Shown here: one piece after another, positions 18,554-26,743 of the stretch
Position numbering within the stretch: the first letter of the stretch is position 1
Layout: each line of letters opens with the position of its first letter
From: Haloarcula halophila
Lineage (GTDB): Archaea > Halobacteriota > Halobacteria > Halobacteriales > Haloarculaceae
Length of the DNA stretch: 64,000 nt
Direction of reading: 5' to 3'
Assembly (NCBI RefSeq): GCF_029278565.1
Contig: NZ_CP119559.1
Location: 1,860,001 to 1,924,000, forward strand
The notes under the pieces: generated by a model
Database searches by the model: none
The model's input: the letters and a program-made list of their open reading frames with translations, nothing else
What the model was told of the DNA's origin: nothing
Made by a program: the position numbers and the translations under genes

Positions 18554-19066
18554 ATGGATGACGAGGAGCGGGACCCCGTAGGTGGCCCCCTACCGGCCGC
18601 CGAATCCATCGACGAACGACTCCTCGCGGTGAGTGAGACACTCATCCGGTACGTCGAGGTCGTCGCGGCGCTCGTGTTGGTGGTGCTCTTTGCGATCGGC
18701 GTCTTCGATCTCGGCCTCCAGATCTTCCAGAGCGCGGCTAGAGGCGACATCACCGACCCTCTGGTCGTCGTCGGGTTCATCGACACCGCGTTGCTCCTGT
18801 TCATCATCGTCGAGGTGTACCAGACCGTTGTCGCCTACACCCAGGAGAGCGAGACCCGCCGGATCGTCCGGTTGGTCATCTATACGGGCGTCATCGCGAT
18901 GGTCCGGAAAGCGATCATCTTCCGGACCGGGGAGTACGCCAACGAGCGACTGGCCTTGCTGGCTGCGGTGTCGTACACCGTCATCATCTTCGGGCTGGTC
19001 GCCTTGCTCCTCGTCGAGCGCCGGACCCGCGTCGACGACGCCGCGCCGACGCCAGAAAGCAATTAA
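18554..19066 (+). CDS. PsiE-like four-helix membrane protein
   Basis: A 170-residue protein whose core matches the phosphate-starvation-inducible PsiE family: about four membrane segments, an acidic end to helix 2 (FIIVEVYQTVVAYT), and the conserved stretch VRKAIIFR. PsiE itself has no established mechanism, and phosphate control of this copy is not shown. Start at ATG (MDDEERDP). A TTTCATA box lies ~25-31 bases upstream. DUF373 follows 23 bases downstream. Confidence 0.8.
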   Translation: MDDEERDPVGGPLPAAESIDERLLAVSETLIRYVEVVAALVLVVLFAIGVFDLGLQIFQSAARGDITDPLVVVGFIDTALLLFIIVEVYQTVVAYTQESETRRIVRLVIYTGVIAMVRKAIIFRTGEYANERLALLAAVSYTVIIFGLVALLLVERRTRVDDAAPTPESN

Positions 19067-19089
19067 CGACCGGTCTCGTAGCCCGGAGC

Positions 19090-20190
19090 ATGCTGCTGGT
19101 GCTGTGTGTCGACCTCGACGACGATCTCGGTCGCAAGACCGACGTGGAGACGCCGGTCGTCGGCCGCGACGCCGTCGGGGAGGCCGCAGTGGCGCTCGCA
19201 GAGACCGATCCCGAGGACTCTGACGTCAACGTCCTCTTCGAGGGGGTCCACATCCACGACGCGATCACCGACGAACCCGTCGAAGTCGCCGCAGTCACCG
19301 GTGTCGACGGTAGCGACGTCGCCGCGAACCGCGCCGTCGGCGAGGAACTCGACACGGTGCTGGCCTCCCTGACCGCACGCGAGGACGTCCGTGCGCTGGT
19401 GGTCACCGACGGCGCACAGGACGAGTCGGTCGTCCCGGTCATCCGTTCGCGGGTCCACATCGACGGCGTCCGCCGGGTCGTCGTCCGCCAGGCACAGGAC
19501 CTCGAATCGATGTACTACACCATCAAGCAGGTGCTGGACGACCCGGAGACCCGCGGGACGATTCTCGTTCCGCTCGGCATCCTCCTGCTCATCTACCCCG
19601 TGACGATCCTGCTGGACTATCTCGGCTGGCCGGGATCGGCACTGGGTGTCATCTCCGGGCTCTTCGGGCTCTACCTGCTCGGTCGCGGGCTCGGCGTCGA
19701 GCAGTTGCTCGACGACCTCGTCCAGCAGACGACCGCCGGGCTCTACGCCGGACGAGTGACGATCATCACCTACGTCGTCGCCGCTGCTCTGCTGTTTATC
19801 GGTGGTGTCAACGGCGTCCAGCTGCTGGAGTCGTTGCCCGACCCGGTCTCGGCCGTCGAGGTGGTTTCGGCGCTGGTCTACGGTGCCATCCAGTGGTTCG
19901 CGGTCGCGGGCGTCACCTCCAGTCTGGGCCGGGTCACCGACGAATACCTCCGCGAGAAGTTCGAGTGGCGCTACCTCAACGCGCCGTTCTACGTACTCGC
20001 TATCTCGGCGGTGCTCCACGGCGTCAGCGGCTTTTTCCTCGGCTTTCAGGACCTCCAGTATCTCGCCGCGGTGTTGACCGGCGGGACGCTGCTCGGCCTG
20101 TCCAGCACGCTCGCGTTCGCCGTTGCCGAATCCCGCCTGGAGACGGCTGATCGAGTGAACCAAGGACCTGGCGGTCCCTCCTCGGAGTGA
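19090..20190 (+). CDS. DUF373 family membrane protein
   Basis: A 366-residue protein. The soluble N-terminal ~140 residues begin LLVLCVDLDDDLGRKT and hold an alternating beta/alpha pattern (VRALVVTDGAQDESV, VVPVIRSRVHIDG). About six membrane helices follow (LIYPVTILLDYLG ... LAAVLTGGTLLGLSS). This is the archaeal DUF373 family, of unknown function. The stop codon overlaps the next gene's ATG by one base, so the two are almost certainly translated together. Confidence 0.88.
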   Translation: MLLVLCVDLDDDLGRKTDVETPVVGRDAVGEAAVALAETDPEDSDVNVLFEGVHIHDAITDEPVEVAAVTGVDGSDVAANRAVGEELDTVLASLTAREDVRALVVTDGAQDESVVPVIRSRVHIDGVRRVVVRQAQDLESMYYTIKQVLDDPETRGTILVPLGILLLIYPVTILLDYLGWPGSALGVISGLFGLYLLGRGLGVEQLLDDLVQQTTAGLYAGRVTIITYVVAAALLFIGGVNGVQLLESLPDPVSAVEVVSALVYGAIQWFAVAGVTSSLGRVTDEYLREKFEWRYLNAPFYVLAISAVLHGVSGFFLGFQDLQYLAAVLTGGTLLGLSSTLAFAVAESRLETADRVNQGPGGPSSE

Positions 20191-20486
20191 TGTACGTCTC
20201 CCGTGCCGTCGAGAGTATCCGTTCGGACCCGATCGAGGGGGAATCGATCGGGTTGGTACTGGAAACGGCTCCCGATGCCGACCCCGACGCCGTCGCCGCG
20301 GCCGCCGAGGCCGCAGGCGCGACCGTCGACCGACACCTCCAGTTCGGCGATCTCGCCGTGACGGTCCCCCAGATGGCTGTCGACGATATCTGTACCGTCG
20401 ACGGGCTGGCCGCCGTCCAGACCACTGACGCCATCTCGATCACCCACGAGGACGCCGCCGACGAAGACGTCGAGTTCGACGACTGA
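20190..20486 (+). CDS. Small conserved-type protein coupled to DUF373
   Basis: A 98-residue acidic protein sharing a base with the DUF373 stop (TGATG), which implies translational coupling. The pattern SIGLVLETAPDADPDAV, then GATVDRHLQFGDLAVTVP, then VAAVQTTDAISITH-like sequence recalls the ferredoxin-like fold of subtilase propeptides/I9 inhibitors, but this is only a shape resemblance. A T-run at 20498-20502 follows. Confidence 0.65.
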   Translation: MYVSRAVESIRSDPIEGESIGLVLETAPDADPDAVAAAAEAAGATVDRHLQFGDLAVTVPQMAVDDICTVDGLAAVQTTDAISITHEDAADEDVEFDD

Positions 20487-20496
20487 CTTTCGCACT

Positions 20497-20504
20497 GTTT
20501 TTGA
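20497..20504 (+). terminator. T-rich terminator after the DUF373 pair
   Basis: Five T residues in an otherwise GC-rich context 12 bases after the last stop codon. Archaeal termination commonly uses such U-tracts without a hairpin. Confidence 0.4.
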
Positions 20505-20528
20505 GACTGCCGGGCTACCTTCCAGTGA

Positions 20529-20632
20529 GGGCACGTAGCTCAGTCCGGATAGAGCGTCGGACTTCTATCCCCGTCGCGACTGCGAGGGGGGAAGAGATCC
20601 GACGGTCGTGGGTTCGAATCCCACCGTGCCCG
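20529..20632 (+). tRNA. tRNA-Arg(TCT) with a 29-base intron
   Basis: Acceptor GGGCACG (20529-20535) pairs with CGTGCCC (20625-20631); the discriminator is G. The D-stem is GCTC/GAGC, the anticodon stem TCGGA/TCCGA, and the T-arm GTGGG-TTCGAAT-CCCAC. The anticodon TCT is at 20564-20566. An intron at 20568-20596 follows position 37. The pre-tRNA folds into a canonical archaeal bulge-helix-bulge: a 4-bp central helix CTTC/GAAG (20562-20565 with 20591-20594), bulges TAT and AGA each cut before their third base, then an inner CCCC/GGGG helix. Confidence 0.95.
20568..20596 (+). other. tRNA intron (bulge-helix-bulge type)
   Basis: A 29-base intron between tRNA positions 37 and 38, removed by the archaeal splicing endonuclease. 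Both predicted cut sites fall between the second and third base of 3-base bulges separated by 4 bp, which is the strict consensus. Confidence 0.85.
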
Positions 20633-21225
20633 TCCCGAGACTGTCGGTTACTTACTTCCCCGCTCAAGCCCCGATAGCAAAGGGTACAGACACTCTCTGA
20701 CAGCATCTCAGAATAAATCTGAGACTCAGATTTCGGAGTTCGTCCATCTCCTGAACGGCCCCCGACGCCATCTGTCGATTTCCATTGTTCCCCGACGGCG
20801 TAGGGGGTGTCCGACGTGATCTTCGAGCCCCGTGTCGAGTTTACTTCCGGGAGTGACAAGCGGAGACAGCTATCTCGTTTGGGAATCGAACGGTCATTCT
20901 GCGACCCCCTTCAGGGGCACAGAATCGACGATGGTGTTGCGCCGACGCCAACCGCGATACCGACGGTGTTGTCGTCGACGAGGTGACGGTAACTGACACC
21001 GCTGATGAAACAGACCCCTGACACAACGCTGCCGGTAGAAACTGGACCACAGCGGCGTCTGCACAGACCAGCCGATACAGTCGTTCAAAACGTTCCAACT
21101 GCGCCGAGAGCTACACGGAAACTGGACGAGGGCGTGACAGACACGCAAACATACCGTCCGATGGACGATGATCCCGAAAAAGCTCGACCGTACTGTGTGG
21201 TAACGCCGCCGAGCGCGCCGCGGAG
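20633..21225. other. 593-base stretch without a supported gene
   Basis: No frame here has a credible protein or start. The left part is AT-richer and contains a 6-bp hairpin, TCTCAG/CTGAGA at 20706-20724, with a 7-base loop. The middle (20880-21010) has scattered frames with beta-type patterns, possibly the eroded end of a secreted-protein gene, but nothing can be named. It separates tRNA-Arg from the binding-protein gene. Confidence 0.5.
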
Positions 21226-22605
21226 CTACATCCCGCTGTAGGCGCTGGCGAGTTGGTTGATCACTTCCTCGTTGGAGTTGCCGGAGATGAACGAGGAGAT
21301 CGCGGAATTGACGCCGGAAGCCGCTTCCGGCGGCGCGGCGAGACCGTGAGCGACCGACGCCGGCTGGCCGCTGCTGTTCTGGAAGTCGTTGATCTGGTCG
21401 GCCGAGAAGTCGTTGAACGGGTCCGTCGAGACGTCGGTCCGGGGCGGGATCGCACCCTTGCCGGGGTTGAAGATCTCTTGGGCCTGGGTGGTTCCGACGA
21501 AGCGACACCACAGCGTCGTCGCCTCGGGCGAGGGGTTGTCGATCGGGTACGGGAACGAGTCGATGACGAGCGAGTAGTAGCTGTCACTGCCAGGGAACGG
21601 GACGTAGTCCCACCCCTCACCGTAGGTGAAGTCGTTGACGTAGTAGGTGCTTGCGGCCCAGTCGCCCTGGTGGATGAAGGCGGCGTCGCCGTTGATGACC
21701 TGAGAGTTGGCCTCCGTCCAGGAGATCGAACCGGCGTCGCTTGGGTAGAACTCGCTGTAGTCCCGGACGATGTCCAGTGCGGCCCCGAGTTCGTCACGGT
21801 AGGACTCGACGGCGCCGTCCTCGAACACTTCGGAGTAGGTCTGGCCGTCCTGTTGGGCCAGGAAGACGGTCTCGAACAGTTGGACCGTCGACCAGGGGGC
21901 GTTGGTCTGGTGGGCCATCCCCGTGTAGCCGGCGTCGGCGACAGCTTCGAGCCCGTCGACGACATCCGAGGGCGTGTTGAAGTCCGACGGGTCCACGCCG
22001 GCGTCCTCAACGACGCTGACGTTGTAGAAGAGATTGTTGAGTCGGTGGATGTTCAGCGGCACCGTCACGTAGTTGCCCGACGGCTGGGCGACGTTCCGGA
22101 CGCCCTCTAGGTAGGCCTCTTTCATGTTGTTGTGGTCCCAGACCGATTCCTCGATGTCTTCGAGGAGGTTCGCGTCCGTGTATGGGATCAGTGCCTTGCC
22201 GGGCCAGTTCTGCCAGGTACTCGGGTGGTTGCCGTTCTGGATTCGAGTCCGGATGTTGGACTGGAGGTTCGTTCCGGCACCGCCGGCGATGAGGTTCTCG
22301 TCGAAGTCGACGAACGGATACTCCTCCTGGAAGGCGTCCATCACTGACTGGATCGCCTCCAGGCCGTCGCCCTCGCCCCACCAGTGGGCGATTTCGAGGG
22401 TGTTTGTCTCGGTCTGGCCGTCGCTGCCGTCGCCACTGCTGCCGTCACCGCTCCCGCCGTCGCTGCCACTGCCGCCGTCACCGCTGCCGCCGTCACCGCT
22501 GCCGCCGTCGCCACCACAGCCGGCGAGGGACGCAGCCCCAGCGGCACCAGCGATTCGCAGCGCGTTCCGTCTCGATAGGTTCCGGTCCGAGTCGTTGTCT
22601 GACAT
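21226..22605 (-). CDS. Tat-exported sugar-type ABC substrate-binding lipoprotein
   Basis: A 459-residue extracellular solute-binding protein (family 1, maltose/oligosaccharide type). The N-terminus has a twin-arginine signal, SRRNALRIAG, and a lipobox SLAGC. A long low-complexity Gly/Ser/Asp linker follows (~residues 36-66), then the binding fold: LEIAHWWGEGDGLEAIQSV, GDAAFIHQGDWAAS and FPYPIDNPSPEA. It would sit outside the membrane and hand ligand to permeases. None of the expected permease or ATPase genes is adjacent, so it is an orphan within this window. Start at ATG (MSDNDSDRN). Confidence 0.92.
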   Translation of the reverse strand: MSDNDSDRNLSRRNALRIAGAAGAASLAGCGGDGGSGDGGSGDGGSGSDGGSGDGSSGDGSDGQTETNTLEIAHWWGEGDGLEAIQSVMDAFQEEYPFVDFDENLIAGGAGTNLQSNIRTRIQNGNHPSTWQNWPGKALIPYTDANLLEDIEESVWDHNNMKEAYLEGVRNVAQPSGNYVTVPLNIHRLNNLFYNVSVVEDAGVDPSDFNTPSDVVDGLEAVADAGYTGMAHQTNAPWSTVQLFETVFLAQQDGQTYSEVFEDGAVESYRDELGAALDIVRDYSEFYPSDAGSISWTEANSQVINGDAAFIHQGDWAASTYYVNDFTYGEGWDYVPFPGSDSYYSLVIDSFPYPIDNPSPEATTLWCRFVGTTQAQEIFNPGKGAIPPRTDVSTDPFNDFSADQINDFQNSSGQPASVAHGLAAPPEAASGVNSAISSFISGNSNEEVINQLASAYSGM

Positions 22606-22771
22606 CAGTATCGTCTTACCTTCCGGTTGATCATGTAAAAGCCGTTCTATGACAACAGGGGCGACTTCACATATCGTGGAGTCCCGATTCCCGTCACGAG
22701 GGCTCGCGAGCCGCCGGCTCGCTACCCTACAGGTCGCAAGCGTTTTGCCCGCGGCTCCTGTACGCAGGTCC

Positions 22772-23224
22772 ATGGCCGACTGCCCGCTTGCCGACGATTG
22801 CCCCAGTTTCACCGAACGCATCGAGGGGATGGGGTGTACACACTACGGCGACAGAGGTGGCGCCGAGTGGTGTAATCACTACAACCAGCCCATCTCCGAC
22901 CTCAAGAGCCAGCCGGTGAAGCCGGGACAGGAAGTCGTCGTGACCGTCGAAGATATCCACGAGAGCGGTGCCGGCGTCGGGCGGACCGAAGACGGGTTCA
23001 TCATCATGGTCGACGGCGTCCTCCCGCCGGCTAAATCGAAGGTGAAAGTCACCAAGGTCCGGTCGAACCACGCCCGCGCGGAGGAACTCGAACGGCTGGA
23101 ACTCGACGAGGACGAGACCGAAGACGACGAGCCGGCTGACGACGAGGAGACGCAAGCCGACACCGAGGCAGACGACGAAGACGACCGACGGCTGGGCAGC
23201 CGCGACAACTTCTGGGGCAGTTAA
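22772..23224 (+). CDS. TRAM-domain protein with acidic tail
   Basis: A 150-residue protein. A cysteine/histidine-rich N-terminus (CPLADDCPSF, CTHYGDRGG, WCNHYNQP) may bind metal. Residues ~50-105 form a TRAM domain, a small beta-barrel that binds RNA (VVVTVEDIHESGAGVGR, then GVLPPAKSKVKVTKV). The last ~45 residues are almost all Asp/Glu. Haloarchaea carry several TRAM proteins, proposed RNA chaperones. Start at ATG (MADCPLADDC). Confidence 0.88.
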   Translation: MADCPLADDCPSFTERIEGMGCTHYGDRGGAEWCNHYNQPISDLKSQPVKPGQEVVVTVEDIHESGAGVGRTEDGFIIMVDGVLPPAKSKVKVTKVRSNHARAEELERLELDEDETEDDEPADDEETQADTEADDEDDRRLGSRDNFWGS

Positions 23225-23242
23225 CTCCCGCGACCGGGGGTT

Positions 23243-23250
23243 CTTTTTAC
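23243..23250 (+). promoter_or_regulatory. T-run that may end the TRAM gene and start the SDR gene
   Basis: CTTTTTAC sits 19 bases after the TRAM stop and about 25 bases before the SDR start. It could serve as a terminator, as the TATA box of the next gene, or both. Confidence 0.35.
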
Positions 23251-23271
23251 CGACGCGAACGCCCTTCCAGT

Positions 23272-24054
23272 ATGGACCTTGAACTGGAGGGCAACGTCGC
23301 GCTCTGTACCGCCGCAACGAGTGGCCTCGGCCTCGCAAGCGCCCGCCGTCTCGCGAGCGAGGGTGCCCACGTAGCCGTCTGTGGGACCACACCCGAACAC
23401 GTCGACCGGGCGCGCGAGGAGCTTCGGGACGCCGGATCTGGGGATGTCCTGGCAGTCCAGGCCGACATCACCGACCGCACCGAAGTCGAGGCGTTCGTCG
23501 AGGAGACTGTCGACGAACTGGGCGGGCTCGACCACGTCGTCACGAGTGCCGGCGGACCCGCACCCGGCCCGTTCCTGGAGACGACCGAACGCCAGTGGTA
23601 CTCCGCCTACGACCTGCTCGTGATGAGCTACGTCTGGACGACCCGCTTCGGGGCTCCGTACCTCCGGGAGTCGGCAGCCGGCACCGTCGTCGCCATCACC
23701 TCGCGGTCGGTCCGGGAGGTCATCGACGATCTGGTCCTCTCGAACGCGGTCCGGCGGGCGGTGATCGGCCTCGTGAAGACCCAGGCACGCGAGTTCGCCC
23801 CGGAGATACGGGTCAATGCCGTTCTCCCCGGCGCTCACGAGACGCCGCGTATCGAGGAACTCGTCGAGGCGGCCGTCGAACGCGGCGAGTACGACTCCTA
23901 CGAGGACGGCATCGCCGAGTGGTCCGATGCGCCGCTGGGACGGGTCGGCCAGCCGGAGGAACTGGGCGACGTGGTCGCGTATCTCTCCTCCGCGCGCTCC
24001 TCGTACGTTACCGGGACTGCCCTCCCGGTCGACGGCGGAGCGATGCGCAGCTAG
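23272..24054 (+). CDS. Short-chain dehydrogenase/reductase lacking the YxxxK pair
   Basis: A 260-residue Rossmann protein of the SDR family. The cofactor motif is TAATSGLGLASARRL (TxxxGxG), followed by QADITDR, SAGGPAPGP (in place of NNAG) and the C-terminal YVTGTALPVDGG. At the catalytic site, where YxxxK is expected, the sequence reads SNAVRRAVIGLVK, so the Tyr and Lys positions align with Ser and Arg. It may use another mechanism or have a non-redox role. Start at ATG. The stop overlaps that of the convergent small membrane gene. Confidence 0.88.
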   Translation: MDLELEGNVALCTAATSGLGLASARRLASEGAHVAVCGTTPEHVDRAREELRDAGSGDVLAVQADITDRTEVEAFVEETVDELGGLDHVVTSAGGPAPGPFLETTERQWYSAYDLLVMSYVWTTRFGAPYLRESAAGTVVAITSRSVREVIDDLVLSNAVRRAVIGLVKTQAREFAPEIRVNAVLPGAHETPRIEELVEAAVERGEYDSYEDGIAEWSDAPLGRVGQPEELGDVVAYLSSARSSYVTGTALPVDGGAMRS

Positions 24055-24278
24055 GGGCGGTCCAGCCGCTCGGTCGAATCGGTGTTGCTCGTCGCCAGCT
24101 GCCAGACCAGTAGCCCGAGCGAAAGTAGCGCCACCGCCGCTGTGGCGATATAGCCCGTACTCCCGACCTCGAAGAGTTGATCGGGAAACAGCGCGCCCAT
24201 CACGAGTAGTCCGACGGCCGAGAACCCCACGAGAAACGGGATCACGAGCAGCCAAAACCGCCGAGCGACGCTGTCCAT
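24051..24278 (-). CDS. Two-helix small membrane protein
   Basis: 75 residues with two membrane segments (LLVIPFLVGFSAVGLLVMG and YIATAAVALLSLGLLVWQL) and a polar tail. No family recognised. Overlaps the stop of the SDR gene by four bases. The next gene upstream on the same strand (guanylyltransferase) ends 41 bases away. Confidence 0.65.
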   Translation of the reverse strand: MDSVARRFWLLVIPFLVGFSAVGLLVMGALFPDQLFEVGSTGYIATAAVALLSLGLLVWQLATSNTDSTERLDRP

Positions 24279-24319
24279 ACTGTGCCGGATACCGCCCGCG
24301 ACAATGACTGTTTCGGCGG

Positions 24320-25312
24320 TTAGAACGCGTCCTCGCCCCGGAGTCGTGCCACGACCTCCCGGACCCGCTGGGCCTGTGCCTTCGGGACGACGAGCGTCCG
24401 GTCGCCGAACGAGGCGACGACGAGGTCCGAGACGCCGACGACGCTGACGTGGCCGTCGGTCGCGACGACGTTGCCGTCGGCGTCGATCAACAGCGCGTCG
24501 CCGAGGACGGCGTTGCCGTCGGTGTCATCGAGGACCCGTTCGAGCGCGTCCCACGAGCCCAGGTCGTCCCACGCGAGGTCGGCCGGGACGACGTAGACGT
24601 CCTCGGCCCGTTCGAGCACCGCGTGGTCGACGCTCACCGACTCGACCGCGTCGAACGCCGCCGCTGGGTCGTCGTCGAGGCGTTCGATCAGCGGTCCGAG
24701 CGGTGTCTCGCTGGCCGCCGCCAGAAACGCCGTCGGTGTCCAGGCGAACAGCCCGGCGTTCCAGTAGAACCCCTCCTCGACGTACGCTCGGGCGGTCGAT
24801 TCGTCCGGTTTCTCGTGGAACCGCTCGACGCTGCTGTAGCCGTCTACGGACGCGCCCGGCTTGATATACCCGTACTCCGTCGCGGCCCTGCTGGGTTCGA
24901 TGCCGACCGTCACGAGCCCCCCTGTTTCCGCTGCAGTCCGTGCCGCTCGCTCCGCGACAGCCTGGAACTCTCCCTCGACGTGGTGGTCGCTGGGCAGACA
25001 GAGCAACACGCAGTCGCCGACCTGCTCGCGGATACGGTGGGCGGCGTACGCCAGCGCCGGCCCGGTGTCTTTCGGCTCGGGTTCGGTCAGTACGGCCGCC
25101 CCAGGTGCCCGCTCGCGTACGCCCTCGACGTAGTCCTCTCGGGTGAGGACGTAGGTCTCGTCGGCGAAGCCGGCTCGCTCGACTGTTCGGGCCAACAGAG
25201 ACTGTTCGTGACCGAACGACTGGAACTGTTTGGGCCGGTCGCTGCGACTCGCCGGATAGAGCCTGGTACCGGTCCCGCCCGCGAGAACGAGCGCGACGAG
25301 AGGTCTGTCCAT
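24320..25312 (-). CDS. Mannose-1-phosphate guanylyltransferase-type nucleotidyltransferase
   Basis: A 330-residue sugar-nucleotide pyrophosphorylase, predicted to make GDP-mannose from mannose-1-phosphate and GTP for glycosylation. The nucleotide-binding signature is VLAGGTGTRLYPASRSDRPKQF. The sugar-binding region FHEKPDESTARAYVEEG and YWNAGLFAWTP match the ManC/GMP type. It lacks the C-terminal isomerase half of bifunctional ManC, so it is the monofunctional form. Start at ATG (MDRPLVALVLAGG). Confidence 0.88.
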   Translation of the reverse strand: MDRPLVALVLAGGTGTRLYPASRSDRPKQFQSFGHEQSLLARTVERAGFADETYVLTREDYVEGVRERAPGAAVLTEPEPKDTGPALAYAAHRIREQVGDCVLLCLPSDHHVEGEFQAVAERAARTAAETGGLVTVGIEPSRAATEYGYIKPGASVDGYSSVERFHEKPDESTARAYVEEGFYWNAGLFAWTPTAFLAAASETPLGPLIERLDDDPAAAFDAVESVSVDHAVLERAEDVYVVPADLAWDDLGSWDALERVLDDTDGNAVLGDALLIDADGNVVATDGHVSVVGVSDLVVASFGDRTLVVPKAQAQRVREVVARLRGEDAF

Positions 25313-25350
25313 GCACGGCGTTGGCGTCCGGCCGTCTCAAACCTGTGGGA

Positions 25351-25641
25351 TCACCACGTCTCGACGGCCCCGTCACGGATGTCCTCGACACAGCCCTGGC
25401 AGTCGGGGTGATCGGCGTCGAAACAGTCCGGGCGGGCCTGTGGGTCCAGCGAGACGGCCCGCCGGTCGGCGTGGCGTCGACAGACGATCCGCGCCCGGCC
25501 GTCCTCGTCGCGGGGCAACCCGGCCAGTGCGGCCCGCTTCCCGTCGCTGTATGCCCGCTTGGCCTCCGAGAGTTGTTGGCCGGCCGACCGGAGCGTGTTG
25601 CTGATAAAGCGCGCGATCCGGTCGTCGTCACTGTCGGCCAT
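25351..25641 (-). CDS. Small Cys/His-containing protein of unknown function
   Basis: A 96-residue basic/acidic mixed protein. The N-terminal half looks helical (RFISNTLRSAGQQLSEAKRAY); the C-terminal half has RIVCRRHADRR and CFDADHPDCQGC, a possible zinc site. Start at ATG (MADSDDDRIARF). It ends 38 bases before the guanylyltransferase start and may share its transcript. Function unknown. Confidence 0.66.
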   Translation of the reverse strand: MADSDDDRIARFISNTLRSAGQQLSEAKRAYSDGKRAALAGLPRDEDGRARIVCRRHADRRAVSLDPQARPDCFDADHPDCQGCVEDIRDGAVETW

Positions 25642-25735
25642 ACGCGACGGTTGCGGCCGGGCACGGATCAATCTTCCCGCGCTCACCGCTCGACGATGGG
25701 GTCTGGCGGTTTCACTTTCACTCCGCCGGGCGAGT

Positions 25736-25743
25736 GTTTATAT
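25736..25743 (+). promoter_or_regulatory. TATA box of the rpa3-rpap3 operon
   Basis: GTTTATAT with correct spacing would place the transcription start near 25765. That is 40 bases before the rpa3 ATG, so this operon probably has a short leader, unlike many neighbours. Confidence 0.45.
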
Positions 25744-25804
25744 CCGAAGCCGACCAACGCTGGAATGTCTCCCATCGAAAACCAGGCGGAGACAGTGAAC
25801 GCCA

Positions 25805-26743
25805 ATGACTGCAACAGATTTGCGTACCCAAGCCGAAGAGATACACGAGCAGTTCTCCGACCAGTTGGACCTCGACGTCGAGGATATCGTCGAGCGACTC
25901 GACACGCTCGTCAACGACTACCAGGTCCCGATCAGTGAGGCCCGCCGGAGCGTCGTCAACACGTACTTGGACGAGGCCGGCATGGACCGGGACCAACTCG
26001 CCAGCGGCGGCGGCAACGAACAGGTTCAGGTGGCCGACGTCGACGCCCCCGAGGAGTGGGTCGACATGCGTGTCACCCTCGTCGAACTGTGGGAACCCCG
26101 TGCCGACGCCGTCGCCCAGGTCGGGTTGCTCGGCGACGAGACGGGCACGATCAAGTTCACGAAGTGGTCGAAATCCGACCTCCCCGAACTCTCCGAAGGG
26201 ACCTCCTACGCCCTGCGGAACGTCGTCACCGACGAATACCAGGGCCGGTTCTCGGTGAAGCTCAACCGCACGACCACGATCGAGGAACTCGACGAGGAGA
26301 TCGAGGTCGGCGACGACAGTGTCGAGGTCGAGGGCGCGCTGGTCGACATCCAGTCGGGCTCCGGGCTGATCAAACGCTGCCCCGAGGACGACTGTACCCG
26401 CGTCCTCCAGAACGGCCGCTGTAGCGAACACGGCGAAGTCGAAGGCGAGTTCGATCTCCGCATCAAGGGCGTCTTAGACGACGGCGAGGAGGTCACCGAG
26501 GTCATCTTCGACGAGGACGCCACGGAGAAACTCACCGGCATCACCCTCGAAGAAGCCAAGGAGATGGCCATGGACGCGCTCGATACCACCGTCGTGGCCG
26601 ACGAGATGCGCGAGGGCATCCTCGGACGCTACTACCGGGTGACCGGGCCGACGTTCGGCCGCTACGTCCTGGCCGACGACCACGAACGGCTCACCGGCTC
26701 AGTGGATGCGGACGAAGTCCTCATCAAAGCGAGGTCGATCTAG
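25805..26743 (+). CDS. rpa3: Replication protein A, single-stranded DNA-binding (Rpa3 type)
   Basis: A 312-residue ssDNA-binding protein for replication and repair. Residues ~1-60 form a helical region. An OB fold at ~75-155 includes DETGTIKFTKWSKSDLPEL. A second OB-like domain at ~170-285 carries a zinc-finger motif (CPEDDC ... CSEH). The length and the following RPA-associated gene match the rpa3-rpap3 arrangement known in Haloferax volcanii; the paralogue number is inferred from that. The stop codon is followed directly by the next ATG with no spacer. Confidence 0.9.
   Translation: MTATDLRTQAEEIHEQFSDQLDLDVEDIVERLDTLVNDYQVPISEARRSVVNTYLDEAGMDRDQLASGGGNEQVQVADVDAPEEWVDMRVTLVELWEPRADAVAQVGLLGDETGTIKFTKWSKSDLPELSEGTSYALRNVVTDEYQGRFSVKLNRTTTIEELDEEIEVGDDSVEVEGALVDIQSGSGLIKRCPEDDCTRVLQNGRCSEHGEVEGEFDLRIKGVLDDGEEVTEVIFDEDATEKLTGITLEEAKEMAMDALDTTVVADEMREGILGRYYRVTGPTFGRYVLADDHERLTGSVDADEVLIKARSI

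Noticed and set aside
20515-20859. A 114-codon minus-strand frame across tRNA-Arg
   Set aside because: It reads through the tRNA and shows the GIRTHDRR-type string that arises from antisense tRNA sequence.
20841-21098. Possible remnant of a secreted-protein gene
   Set aside because: Some strand-like patterns on the minus strand, but no start, motif or continuous frame long enough to support a pseudogene call.
22385-22550. Glycine/serine codon repeats as a possible regulatory repeat
   Set aside because: They encode the flexible linker of the Tat lipoprotein on the minus strand and need no other explanation.
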